From: a bacterium
GTDB taxonomy: Bacteria; UBA3054
Length of the DNA: 5,678 nt
Assembly: GCA_017538635.1 (NCBI GenBank)
Contig: JAFYIM010000362.1
Coordinates: forward strand, 1 to 5,678
Reading direction: 5' to 3'
Shown here: in pieces, positions 1-5,678 of the stretch
How positions within the stretch are numbered: position 1 is the first letter of the stretch
Layout of the letters: the number at the start of each line of letters is the position of its first letter
The notes under the pieces: model-generated
The model's input: only the letters and a program-made list of their open reading frames with translations
Database searches by the model: none
What the model was told of the DNA's origin: nothing
Made by a program: the position numbers and the translations under genes

Positions 1-1
1 A

Positions 2-187
2 CTGGAGGAAGACCGCCGCATAAGCGAAGAAAAATTCGAGAAAAAATTCCAGGAAGAATGGAAAAGGGATAAATATTCCATCTATAGCGACTGGCATCAG
101 GCGGACTACGCCCGCCAAAGAGACGCCCGCATAGAGGAAATGGAAAAAGAAGAGCAGGAAGCGAAAAAAGGAGAAGACAAAGAATAG
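2..187 (+). CDS. C-terminal end of a highly charged protein (partial, unknown)
   Basis: This is an open frame running in from the left edge and closing at TAG 185-187; the N-terminus lies outside the window. The visible 61 residues are very hydrophilic: about 35 are E, K, D or R, with E most frequent. The last 20 residues are a lysine/glutamate run that would form a charged helix or disordered tail. A short aromatic patch (SIYSDWHQADYARQ) interrupts the charged stretches. There is no membrane segment and no motif I recognise. The first forward frame hits a stop early, which supports this frame. The gene converges on the minus-strand operon, with only 12 nt between its stop and the stop of the last operon gene. 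I cannot assign a function; a coiled-coil or linker tail of a larger protein is possible. Confidence 0.7.
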   Translation: MEEDRRISEEKFEKKFQEEWKRDKYSIYSDWHQADYARQRDARIEEMEKEEQEAKKGEDKE

Positions 188-207
188 GTCAGCAGGATCC
201 TAGTCTT
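162..207 (-). terminator. Possible weak terminator at the end of the operon, inside the convergent gene
   Basis: Read on the minus strand, AAGAC (207-203) can pair with GTCTT (178-174). Inside it TAGG (202-199) pairs with CCTA (188-185), plus a two-base extension and a five-base loop. A 6-nt bulge breaks the stem. A run of six T follows after a few bases, within the 3' end of the plus-strand gene. The stem is weak and asymmetric, so the call is low; the T run also simply encodes lysines of the convergent gene. Confidence 0.22.
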
Positions 208-418
208 GTTTAGTCCGGCGGAATTCCTCTAGCAGATCTTCCGTGATGTACTCATCGCTCATACAGTGAAGATCCGAAACTCCCTTGTGCAGGAGTTCGC
301 TCTCCTTGGAATGGTAGAAGAAATCCAAAGCGGCAGGAAGCGAGATCCCCGCCCTTTTGGCAAAAAGCACGATGACTCTGGAAAATTTTCTCTGCAACAA
401 AATGGGATTGGCTAGCAT
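200..418 (-). CDS. Small DUF3791-like protein, distal gene of the cassette
   Basis: A 72-residue protein, probably cytosolic and helical, with no signal peptide or membrane segment. The N-terminus reads NPILLQRKFSRVI. It is followed by a helix with FAKRAGISLPAALDFFYHS (19-37) and a C-terminal block, DLHCMSDEYITEDLLEEF (49-66). From memory this resembles a small family found beside DUF3990 proteins. The block LH-x4-EYI-x2-DL-x-E matches the protein encoded at 885-1136, so I read the two as distant paralogues of the DUF3791 group. Start: ATG 418-416 overlaps the DUF3990 stop by 7 nt (ATGCTAG). A GGGAG lies 9 nt upstream inside the DUF3990 gene, so translation is probably coupled. The last gene of the operon, it ends 12 nt from the convergent gene. 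The biochemical function is unknown; a partner or antitoxin for the DUF3990 protein is an inference. The family name is less certain than for the 885-1136 protein. Confidence 0.85.
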   Translation of the reverse strand: MLANPILLQRKFSRVIVLFAKRAGISLPAALDFFYHSKESELLHKGVSDLHCMSDEYITEDLLEEFRRTKQD

Positions 419-888
419 ATCGTCTCGCTCCCAACAAATCGCAGATACTTGTCAATGACTTCCTGCGTGCGAAGCGCCAACTGCATGCTCGGCTGCTGAA
501 GCCTCAAACGCTCAATAGCCACGCTCTTGTCGATCAAACCGCCGATGTAAAGTTCGACGGTATCGAAGACCTTGTCGTTCGCTATGCCGCCCATAACGAG
601 GTCAAAATCGCTGGAATCTTTTTCCTTGCGGCATTTTACGACAAAGTCGAGCCATTCGTCCGAATAAGCGTCAAACACCAAAGCCTTGCTCCGTTTAAAC
701 GCGTCGTCGTTCAATTCATACTTGGATATAACGGCATGCCCGTCCGATTGGACAAAACGCTCGCACCATTTCTTGGCTTGCTCTATGAGGGAAGTCGTAT
801 AGAAGCCAGGACCGAAATCGACATTTTTGCGGGAATGAAGAACGTCCGGCTTGGGAACGGCTATACTTGACGCATGATAAAGAATCAT
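412..888 (-). CDS. DUF3990-type protein, putative ADP-ribosyltransferase-fold enzyme
   Basis: A 158-residue protein of typical length for DUF3990. What is visible: an N-terminal LYHAS (3-7, His5), a central DFGPGFYTT (24-32, Tyr30), then QAKKW (37-41). A DFDLVMGGIANDKVF block follows (94-108), then a late QLALRT strand (136-141) before a short helix. An early histidine plus a G-x-G-x-Y-x-T motif is the pattern of the first two ADP-ribosyltransferase motifs. From general knowledge I believe DUF3990 belongs to that superfamily. The third acidic or Gln position could be Gln136, Gln142 or Glu143, and I cannot tell which. If active it would use NAD+ and modify an unknown target; it is probably cytosolic, with no signal peptide. 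The ATG at 888 overlaps the upstream stop by 4 nt (ATGA) and has a strong ribosome-binding site. Position between two small DUF3791-like genes suggests a functional unit. Family call is confident; enzymatic role is inference. Confidence 0.88.
   Translation of the reverse strand: MILYHASSIAVPKPDVLHSRKNVDFGPGFYTTSLIEQAKKWCERFVQSDGHAVISKYELNDDAFKRSKALVFDAYSDEWLDFVVKCRKEKDSSDFDLVMGGIANDKVFDTVELYIGGLIDKSVAIERLRLQQPSMQLALRTQEVIDKYLRFVGSETIC
428..432 (-). promoter_or_regulatory. Ribosome binding site for the distal DUF3791-like gene
   Basis: GGGAG on the minus strand lies 9 nt upstream of ATG 418 and is encoded by the last codons of the DUF3990 gene. It supports that start and, together with the 7-nt gene overlap, translational coupling. 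Confidence 0.5.
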
Positions 889-1136
889 TGCAGGACTCCT
901 TTCTTTCTCATAATTTCTATAAGGTCGTTCAAAATGTATTCTTTATCCTGCGTGTGCAGCGAGTCGTAGCAAGGAATAATGTAGGAATAAAGCAGATCGC
1001 TGTCAACGGCAAGCTTATTGTAAACCTGAGTTGGGTCAAGCTCAAGTTTTGACGCCAGATTTTCAATGCAGAAAACCACGAACGCAAGGACGTCCGGAGT
1101 TATCTCAAGTTTTTCTTTGATAAAACTATTCTGCAT
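885..1136 (-). CDS. DUF3791-domain protein, first gene of the cassette
   Basis: An 83-residue protein with the pattern I associate with DUF3791. It has an N-terminal hydrophobic helix, VLAFVVFCIENLA (16-28), then a middle helix, VYNKL (38-42). These are followed by YIIPCYDSLHTQ (52-63) and EYILNDLIEIM (66-76). The helix around 16-28 looks like a packed core helix; it is too short and carries a Glu and an Asn, so I do not call it transmembrane. The family is small, helical and of unknown biochemistry, and often sits next to DUF3990 genes. The start at ATG 1136 is the only reasonable one, but no Shine-Dalgarno is visible in the 21-nt gap after alr; an extended -10-like motif sits there instead. 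Its stop overlaps the next start by 4 nt. GC is only about 40% by hand count, clearly below alr. A role as antitoxin, immunity or specificity partner of the DUF3990 protein is inference. Confidence 0.88.
   Translation of the reverse strand: MQNSFIKEKLEITPDVLAFVVFCIENLASKLELDPTQVYNKLAVDSDLLYSYIIPCYDSLHTQDKEYILNDLIEIMRKKGVLQ
896..902 (-). promoter_or_regulatory. Ribosome binding site for the DUF3990 gene
   Basis: AAAGGAG on the minus strand sits 7 nt upstream of ATG 888, inside the 3' end of the first DUF3791 gene. It is a near-ideal Shine-Dalgarno. It fixes the DUF3990 start and shows that the middle gene has stronger visible initiation signals than the first. Confidence 0.8.
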
Positions 1137-1144
1137 GTAATGTT

Positions 1145-1153
1145 ATTTTACCA
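1145..1153 (-). promoter_or_regulatory. Possible extended -10 promoter element before the cassette
   Basis: Minus strand TGGTAAAAT fits TGn plus a -10 hexamer (TAAAAT, five of six matches to TATAAT). It lies in the AT-rich gap between alr and the first cassette gene. I see no good -35 at 17 nt. With standard spacing transcription would start near 1138, only 2 nt before ATG 1136. AT-rich sequence yields such matches by chance, so the call is tentative. Confidence 0.3.
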
Positions 1154-1157
1154 ATTT

Positions 1158-2348
1158 TTAAAGAAGCGTGGCGTTGCCCATGAGGCCGAAGTTGCTGAAA
1201 ACGAAATTGTAGAGCTGGTTGCCGTTGAACATATAGCGGCGTTCGACTCTGGCTGAGATCGCGGTGTAAACTTCGTAGGTGATGGTGCCCATCCACTCGG
1301 CCATTTCCTGGACCGTGATCTCGTTTTCGCCCTGCTTGCCCAAGAGGACGACTTCGTCGCCGGGCTTGACGACCGGTTCGTCGGGACCGAGCTCAATGGT
1401 GGTCTGGTCCATACTTATCATGCCTCTTACGGGATAGCGCTTGCCTTTTATGATGACTTCGGCGCGGTTGGAAAGGATCCTGCGGTAGCCGTCGCCGTAG
1501 CCGACTTCGATGGTCGCGATGTATGTTTCCTGGGTGGTCGTGTAAACGGCATTGTAGCCCAGGGACTGGCCTTTGGGGACTTTCTTGATCTGGGTGACTC
1601 TCGTCTTCCAGCTGAGCATAGGCTCAAGCGTCGTTCCGTGCAGCTTTTCCTTTTCGGCCTGGGAGAGCGGATATCCGCCGTAGATCAGTATGCCAGGGCG
1701 GACCATGTTGTAGCCGGTGTTGTCGATGTTGAGAACGGCTCCGCTGGCCTCCATGTGTTTCAAGGGAATGTTGACTTTTTTGGAGGCGAGGAACTTCAAG
1801 ACATCCTCGAAACGCTGCTGCTGGGCGATGGTCAGGTCGCTGGTGGGATGATCGGCCATGGCCAGGTGCGTCATGATGCCGGTGATCTTGATGTGGCTGA
1901 GTTTGGTGGCGGCGTAGATGTCGTCGAGATTGCTGTAGCGGAAGCCGACGCGGCCCATGCCGGTGTCTATTTTGAGATGCGCCTGCAAGGGCATGCCGAA
2001 GTGGCGGGCGCTCTCGTTCATAGCGCGGGCGTTGTCAATATCGACGAGCACGGGAGTGATGCTGTGGATGCAGAGGACTCTAACGTCGTCGGGTTCGGAA
2101 GGACCGAGGACAAGGATGTTGGCGTTGGGAACGTAGGAGCGGATCTCCAGGGCTTCGCGGCAGGTCGCCAGGCCCAGCCAGTCGATCCCGAATTCGAAAG
2201 CGGCCTTGGCGGTCGCTTCCAGGCCGTGGCCGTAGGCGTTGGCCTTCAGGGGCAATAGGATCTTCGTGCCCTTGGGAAGCATCTTCCTCAAGGCATCGAC
2301 ATTGTGGCGGAAAGCGTTCAGGTTAATCTCAGCCCATGAATAGTACAT
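1158..2348 (-). CDS. alr: Alanine racemase
   Basis: A PLP-dependent cytosolic enzyme interconverting L- and D-alanine, which supplies D-Ala for peptidoglycan. The 396 residues comprise an N-terminal TIM barrel (to about 235) and a C-terminal beta domain. Visible motifs are the PLP lysine in KANAYGHG (Lys35), KIDTGMGRVGF (Lys126, Arg133), His161, RPGILIYG (Arg217), the second catalytic base in SLGYNAVYT (Tyr265), GYGDGYRR (283-290) and ISMDQTTIEL (311-320, Met313, Asp314). Both catalytic residues are present, so it should be active. By eye, two cofactor-site positions differ from the Geobacillus stearothermophilus enzyme: Ala201 for Asn203 and Ala366 for Tyr354. The C-terminus runs about 25 residues past the usual end (RVERRY). 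The ATG directly follows the mnmG stop (TAAATG), with AAGGAG 6 nt upstream. Free-standing alr is usual; the position behind mnmG probably reflects co-expression rather than shared function. Confidence 0.97.
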   Translation of the reverse strand: MYYSWAEINLNAFRHNVDALRKMLPKGTKILLPLKANAYGHGLEATAKAAFEFGIDWLGLATCREALEIRSYVPNANILVLGPSEPDDVRVLCIHSITPVLVDIDNARAMNESARHFGMPLQAHLKIDTGMGRVGFRYSNLDDIYAATKLSHIKITGIMTHLAMADHPTSDLTIAQQQRFEDVLKFLASKKVNIPLKHMEASGAVLNIDNTGYNMVRPGILIYGGYPLSQAEKEKLHGTTLEPMLSWKTRVTQIKKVPKGQSLGYNAVYTTTQETYIATIEVGYGDGYRRILSNRAEVIIKGKRYPVRGMISMDQTTIELGPDEPVVKPGDEVVLLGKQGENEITVQEMAEWMGTITYEVYTAISARVERRYMFNGNQLYNFVFSNFGLMGNATLL

Positions 2349-4178
2349 TTATTTCTCCTTATCCTTGGCGTCAAGGTAAGCTGCCAGAAGCGCAGCGTCG
2401 GCGGGGGTTATGCCGGGAATGCGGGCGGCCTGGCCGACGGTCAGGGGGCGGACGGCGCTGAATTTCTGCAGGGCTTCTATCCTCAAGCCCAGGACCTCCT
2501 TGTAATCGTAGTCGGGCGGGATCCTTTTGCGGTCGAATTTCTTGGCGCGCGCCACCTGGCGTTCCTCTCTTACTATGTAGCCGTCATACTTACAGCGTAT
2601 CAAAATCTCTTCCCAAATGGAATCGTCGCAGTCATTAAGACCGAGAGTATTTCTATGGAGAGCCTCTTCTTCTTTCGTAATATCCGGACGACCCAGGACT
2701 CTTATCATGGGCGTTCCTTCGGAGTATTTTTCCCTCAGGCGTTCCAGCTCGGAATTTATCTTCGCTTCCTTTTCCGCGACCAGATCAAGCTCCGCTTTGT
2801 CTATGAGGCCGTATTCCAAGGAAGTTTTGGCGAAGCGGTAGATGGAGGAATCGGCCCTTAAGATCAGGCGGTATTCCGCCCTGCTGGTGAACATCCTGTA
2901 AGGTTCGTCAACGCCCAAAGTGACAAGGTCGTCTATCATGACGCCTAGGTATCCTTCGGATCTGGCTGGAATGAAAGGCGGAAGTCCCTTTAAGCTTGCG
3001 GCGGCGTTGATGCCGGCGGCGATCCCCTGCGCGGCCGCTTCCTCGTAGCCGGAGGTGCCGTTGATCTGGCCCGCAAGGTAAAGGTTCGGGACGATCTTGC
3101 TTTCAAGGGTGGGATAAAGGTCTCTGGGGTCGGAATAGTCGTATTCTATGGCGTAGGCGGGATGAATGAAGACTGCCTTTTCAAGCCCGGGAATGGAATG
3201 CACGAAAGCTTCCTGCACGTCCCTTGGCAGGCTCGTGGAGATGCCGTTGGGATAATAGCTCTCGGTGTCGTTGCCTTCGGGCTCCAGAAAAACATGGTGC
3301 GTTTCCTTGTCTTTGAAGCGCACGATCTTGTCTTCAATGGAGGGGCAGTATCTCGGGCCGATGCCTGTGATCTCGCCGCCGTAAAGCGCGGACTTGTCGA
3401 GATTGTCGGTGATGATCTTCTTCGTTTCCGCGGTGGTGTGCGTGATGTAGCAGGGCAATTGATTGATCGCATCAAGCGCGGGCGGTCTTCTGTAGCGGAA
3501 GGAAAAAGCGGGCGGGTCTATGTCGCCTGGCTGAAGCTGCGTTTTACTAAAGTCGATGGAAGACTTAAGGAGCCTGGGCGGAGTGCCGGTCTTCAACCTG
3601 CCTAAGTTGAGGCCTAAGTTTTTCAGGGAGTCGGAGAGTTTTTTGGCGGGAGGATCGCCCAGACGTCCGCCTTCCGTTTTCTCTTTGCCGATGTGCATCA
3701 GGCCTTTTAAGAAAGTGCCGACCGTCAGGATGATCTTTTGGGCGGTCAGTTTCGTTCCGTCTGCTAAGAGAACGCCGGAAAGTTTGCCGTTGTCTGTCGT
3801 CAGCTCTTCCGCCAGACCCACGACTATCGTAAGGTTAGGAGTGTTCTTGAGGGCCGTCTGCATGTAGGCGGAGTAAGAGCTGCGCTGGGACTGCGCTCTC
3901 AGGGCTCTGACGGCCGGGCCTTTGCTGAGATTGAGAACGCGGTACTGCAAGCCGGAATTGTCGGCAGCCAGGCACATCAGGCCGCCCAGCGCGTCAACTT
4001 CGCAAGCCAGGTTCGTTTTGCCCAGTCCCCCGATGGCGGGGTTGCAGGACATCTGCGCGATCGTTTCAAAACTTATGGTGACAAGGGCGGTCTTTAGGCC
4101 CATTTTCGCGCAGATATGGGAAGCTTCTATGCCGGCGTGTCCCCCGCCGATGACTATGATGTCAAAGTCAGAAGTCAT
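2349..4178 (-). CDS. mnmG: tRNA uridine-5-carboxymethylaminomethyl modification enzyme MnmG (GidA)
   Basis: The FAD-binding subunit of the MnmEG complex, which installs (carboxymethyl)aminomethyl groups at C5 of wobble U34 in certain tRNAs using FAD, NADH and methylenetetrahydrofolate. The 609 residues are close to the family length. Visible: the dinucleotide-binding [12 protein letters not shown] (9-20), SCNPAIGG with conserved Cys45 (44-51), [12 protein letters not shown] (85-96), the first family signature [11 protein letters not shown] with Cys278 (274-284), and the second signature [22 protein letters not shown] (371 onward). A C-terminal helical domain with [21 protein letters not shown] near the end should contact MnmE and tRNA. 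The segment RADSSIYR (441-448) departs from the usual R-x-DN-x-D-x-R. Start: ATG 4178 gives the normal N-terminus. The frame stays open upstream to 4289, but those 37 residues are low-complexity and overlap nnr. The start overlaps the nnr stop by 11 nt with no obvious Shine-Dalgarno, suggesting translational coupling. Confidence 0.97.
   Translation of the reverse strand: MTSDFDIIVIGGGHAGIEASHICAKMGLKTALVTISFETIAQMSCNPAIGGLGKTNLACEVDALGGLMCLAADNSGLQYRVLNLSKGPAVRALRAQSQRSSYSAYMQTALKNTPNLTIVVGLAEELTTDNGKLSGVLLADGTKLTAQKIILTVGTFLKGLMHIGKEKTEGGRLGDPPAKKLSDSLKNLGLNLGRLKTGTPPRLLKSSIDFSKTQLQPGDIDPPAFSFRYRRPPALDAINQLPCYITHTTAETKKIITDNLDKSALYGGEITGIGPRYCPSIEDKIVRFKDKETHHVFLEPEGNDTESYYPNGISTSLPRDVQEAFVHSIPGLEKAVFIHPAYAIEYDYSDPRDLYPTLESKIVPNLYLAGQINGTSGYEEAAAQGIAAGINAAASLKGLPPFIPARSEGYLGVMIDDLVTLGVDEPYRMFTSRAEYRLILRADSSIYRFAKTSLEYGLIDKAELDLVAEKEAKINSELERLREKYSEGTPMIRVLGRPDITKEEEALHRNTLGLNDCDDSIWEEILIRCKYDGYIVREERQVARAKKFDRKRIPPDYDYKEVLGLRIEALQKFSAVRPLTVGQAARIPGITPADAALLAAYLDAKDKEK
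2355..2360 (-). promoter_or_regulatory. Ribosome binding site for alr
   Basis: AAGGAG on the minus strand lies 6 nt upstream of ATG 2348 and is embedded in the last codons of mnmG. It confirms the alr start. It also shows that the host uses canonical Shine-Dalgarno initiation. Confidence 0.85.
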
Positions 4179-5667
4179 AGCTGAGGGCGCGGCCCAGGTA
4201 ATCACTGAAATCGCTGGCGGTGCGGCCGCCAATTGGCGCGGCGAAATCAGCCGCAAGGCCGTGGTAGTAGGCCGCCAGCATGGCCGCATCGTAGGTATTT
4301 AGGCCTTGGGCCAGGAAAGCGCCTGTGAGGCCCGTAAGCAGGTCTCCCGTTCCGGCAGTGGAAAGATATGGGTTTCCGCTCAAATTGACGGCAGAAAGCC
4401 TTTGAGGGGCCTTTACGACCGTGTGGTGGCCTTTCAGCAACACGGTAACGTTCAAATTCTCGCAAAGATCAGCTGCGGCTTCTTTGCGGGCGAAATCGTC
4501 CGTTTCCGGAGCGTAGTCCATGAGGCGTTTGAATTCGCCGAGGTGCGGAGTGAAAACTAGCTCAAGGTCTTCGGGAACTCCGAAGCGTTCTCTGGCGTAA
4601 ATGGAGAGGGCGCCGGCGTCCCAGATCTGCTTTTTTATCGGAGAGCCTGCCAGAGCTTTCAAAAGCGCGGAATGGTATTCGTCGTCGGGAAGGCCCGGAC
4701 CGGCGGCGGCCGCGTCGCATTTTTCGGCAAGCTGCGCAAGTTTGTCGAGGTCCTCCTCAAGCCTGCCGGAAAGCGTTAATGTCAGAATGTGCGGGAGCGC
4801 GGAATTGAAGGCGGGCTCCAGTTCTTTCGGGATGACAGCCGTGACTAAGCCTGCGCCGCCTATGCTTGCGGCTTTAGCGGCTAGGAGAGCGGCGCCGCCC
4901 ATTTGGGAAGCACCGGCCAAAAGCAGAAGGTGTCCCCTTTTGTGCTTGTAGGAAGCGTTATCGGGCTTAGGCAGGAGCGCTCTGGCGTCTTTTAAGGAGA
5001 GCGCAAAGAAAGGACTCTCGGCGTTCCTGGGAGCCGGCAGCCCGATGTCGATTATTTCCGTGCGGCCCAGGAACTCACTTGCTTTCGTCAAGCTCGCGAG
5101 TTTGCCCTGCCCGAAAGTGACGGTCCAATCAGCCTTTACAAAAAGGCGGCTCTCGGATCCGTCAGCATTAAGCCCGCTCGGGATGTCGAGGGCGAGTTTC
5201 CTGGCCGGATGAGCGTTCACGGCGCTGATAGCGGAGGCTAAAAGCGCGTTGGCGCTGCCCTTGAAGCCGGTGCCGGTCAGTCCGTCAATTATGACGTCGC
5301 CCTGCCAGATGGAAAGGTAATCCGAAACTTCTTTGGGATCGTTTAAGGATGAGATCTTTTTCCCCTGCGCTTCAAGCCTGCGGAATTGGATGAGCGCGTC
5401 CCCTTTCAGTTTAAGAATTGGACCTAAGAGCGCGACGTCGCAGTGCAGTCCGGATTGGATAAGGTAGCGCGCTGCGACCCAGGCGTCGCCGCCGTTGTTG
5501 CCGGCGCCTCCCAAAACGAGGAAGCGTTTTGATGTCGGCGCGAAGACGTCCGTCAAGAACCGGAAAGCGGCGTAGCCGGCCCTTTCCATGAGAACGAGTC
5601 CGGGAGTGCCTTGCGCTATCGCGGAGGCGTCAAGCGACCTTATCTCATCCGCTTTGAGAAAGTACAT
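4168..5667 (-). CDS. nnr: Bifunctional NAD(P)H-hydrate epimerase / ADP-dependent NAD(P)H-hydrate dehydratase
   Basis: A metabolite-repair enzyme that restores NAD(P)H from its hydrated, inactive form. The N-terminal YjeF_N domain (about 1-212) epimerises R- and S-NAD(P)HX; the C-terminal ribokinase-like domain (about 222-497) dehydrates the S form using ADP. Epimerase motifs: LMERAG (26-31), GAGNNGGD (54-61), DGLTGTG (128-134), DIPSGLNAD (161-169). Dehydratase motifs: [14 protein letters not shown] (240-253), GPGL (323-326), DAGAL (350-354), TPHLGE (373-378), LKGHHT (411-416), and [11 protein letters not shown] (436-446) with the catalytic Asp442. The length of 499 is normal for the fused form. 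The N-terminal [13 protein letters not shown] is the expected beginning, so ATG 5667 is well supported. Only 11 bases lie upstream in the window (CTTTTTTTCCC on this strand) and no ribosome-binding site is visible; the promoter, if here, is outside. It is the most upstream gene seen and overlaps mnmG by 11 nt. Confidence 0.97.
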   Translation of the reverse strand: MYFLKADEIRSLDASAIAQGTPGLVLMERAGYAAFRFLTDVFAPTSKRFLVLGGAGNNGGDAWVAARYLIQSGLHCDVALLGPILKLKGDALIQFRRLEAQGKKISSLNDPKEVSDYLSIWQGDVIIDGLTGTGFKGSANALLASAISAVNAHPARKLALDIPSGLNADGSESRLFVKADWTVTFGQGKLASLTKASEFLGRTEIIDIGLPAPRNAESPFFALSLKDARALLPKPDNASYKHKRGHLLLLAGASQMGGAALLAAKAASIGGAGLVTAVIPKELEPAFNSALPHILTLTLSGRLEEDLDKLAQLAEKCDAAAAGPGLPDDEYHSALLKALAGSPIKKQIWDAGALSIYARERFGVPEDLELVFTPHLGEFKRLMDYAPETDDFARKEAAADLCENLNVTVLLKGHHTVVKAPQRLSAVNLSGNPYLSTAGTGDLLTGLTGAFLAQGLNTYDAAMLAAYYHGLAADFAAPIGGRTASDFSDYLGRALSYDF

Positions 5668-5678
5668 GGGAAAAAAAG

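Noticed and set aside
252..455. Alternative minus-strand frame overlapping the distal small gene
   Set aside because: It is an offset frame of the DUF3791-like gene; it lacks the conserved LH and EYI block and a coherent helical pattern.
867..1052. Plus-strand 61-codon frame over the DUF3791/DUF3990 junction
   Set aside because: It lies opposite two well-supported genes with a clear ATGA overlap and ribosome-binding site, and has no recognisable motif.
1041..1112. Short repeat CTCAAGTTTT occurring twice (1041-1050, 1104-1113)
   Set aside because: Both copies lie in one coding sequence and encode similar K-L-E words; ten bases twice is not enough for a functional repeat.
1137..1160. Terminator between alr and the cassette
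   Set aside because: The gap is AT-rich but I see no GC-containing stem followed by a T run; read-through from alr is more likely.
1638..2258. Long plus-strand open frame (206 codons) opposite alr
   Set aside because: It is a shadow of the GC-rich alr gene; Val/Gly/Ala/Asp-rich and low in complexity, with no recognisable motif. The opposing frame is a textbook alanine racemase.
3162..3605. Plus-strand open frame opposite mnmG
   Set aside because: It is antisense to conserved MnmG signatures and carries no domain pattern; the same applies to the other plus-strand frames at 3556-3867, 3922-4302, 4306-4560 and 4601-4951.
4179..4289. Upstream extension of the mnmG frame giving a 646-residue protein
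   Set aside because: The extra 37 residues do not resemble any MnmG N-terminus and lie inside nnr. ATG 4178 gives the standard short lead before the FAD-binding motif.

Overview
The window is almost fully coding. A 61-codon tail of a gene on the + strand ends at 187. Everything else (200-5667) is a run of six genes on the - strand, tightly packed and probably co-transcribed from right to left. In transcription order they are nnr (NAD(P)HX repair, bifunctional), mnmG (tRNA wobble-uridine modification), alr (alanine racemase), and three small genes: a DUF3791-type protein, a DUF3990-type protein and a second DUF3791-like protein. Junctions are an 11-nt overlap (nnr/mnmG), direct abutment TAAATG (mnmG/alr), a 21-nt gap (alr/first small gene), a 4-nt ATGA overlap and a 7-nt ATGCTAG overlap. 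There are no RNA genes, CRISPR arrays, insertion sequences or gene-free stretches over 300 bases; the longest non-coding gap is 21 nt.

Organism: a bacterium with GC of about 57% in the housekeeping genes (hand count of a few lines). It uses Shine-Dalgarno sequences (AAGGAG before alr, AAAGGAG before the DUF3990 gene), which argues against Bacteroidota. DUF3791/DUF3990 cassettes are, from general knowledge, common in gut and rumen anaerobes, so an uncultured host-associated anaerobe is plausible. The phylum cannot be fixed from this sequence; Elusimicrobiota, Bacillota or a PVC-type lineage would all need a tree.

Right part (1158-5667): three complete housekeeping enzymes with their diagnostic motifs. 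Nnr repairs hydrated NAD(P)H, MnmG is the FAD subunit of the MnmEG tRNA modification enzyme, and Alr supplies D-alanine for peptidoglycan. They share no pathway, so this looks like a compact housekeeping operon.

Left part (200-1136): a translationally coupled three-gene cassette with lower GC (about 40% in the first gene, 48-50% in the other two). The central gene has features of the ADP-ribosyltransferase superfamily. It is flanked by two small proteins that appear to be distant paralogues. The cassette looks like an accessory module, possibly toxin-antitoxin or defence-like, attached to the 3' end of the operon. It may have its own near-leaderless promoter. It is the most interesting part of the window, but its function is inference.
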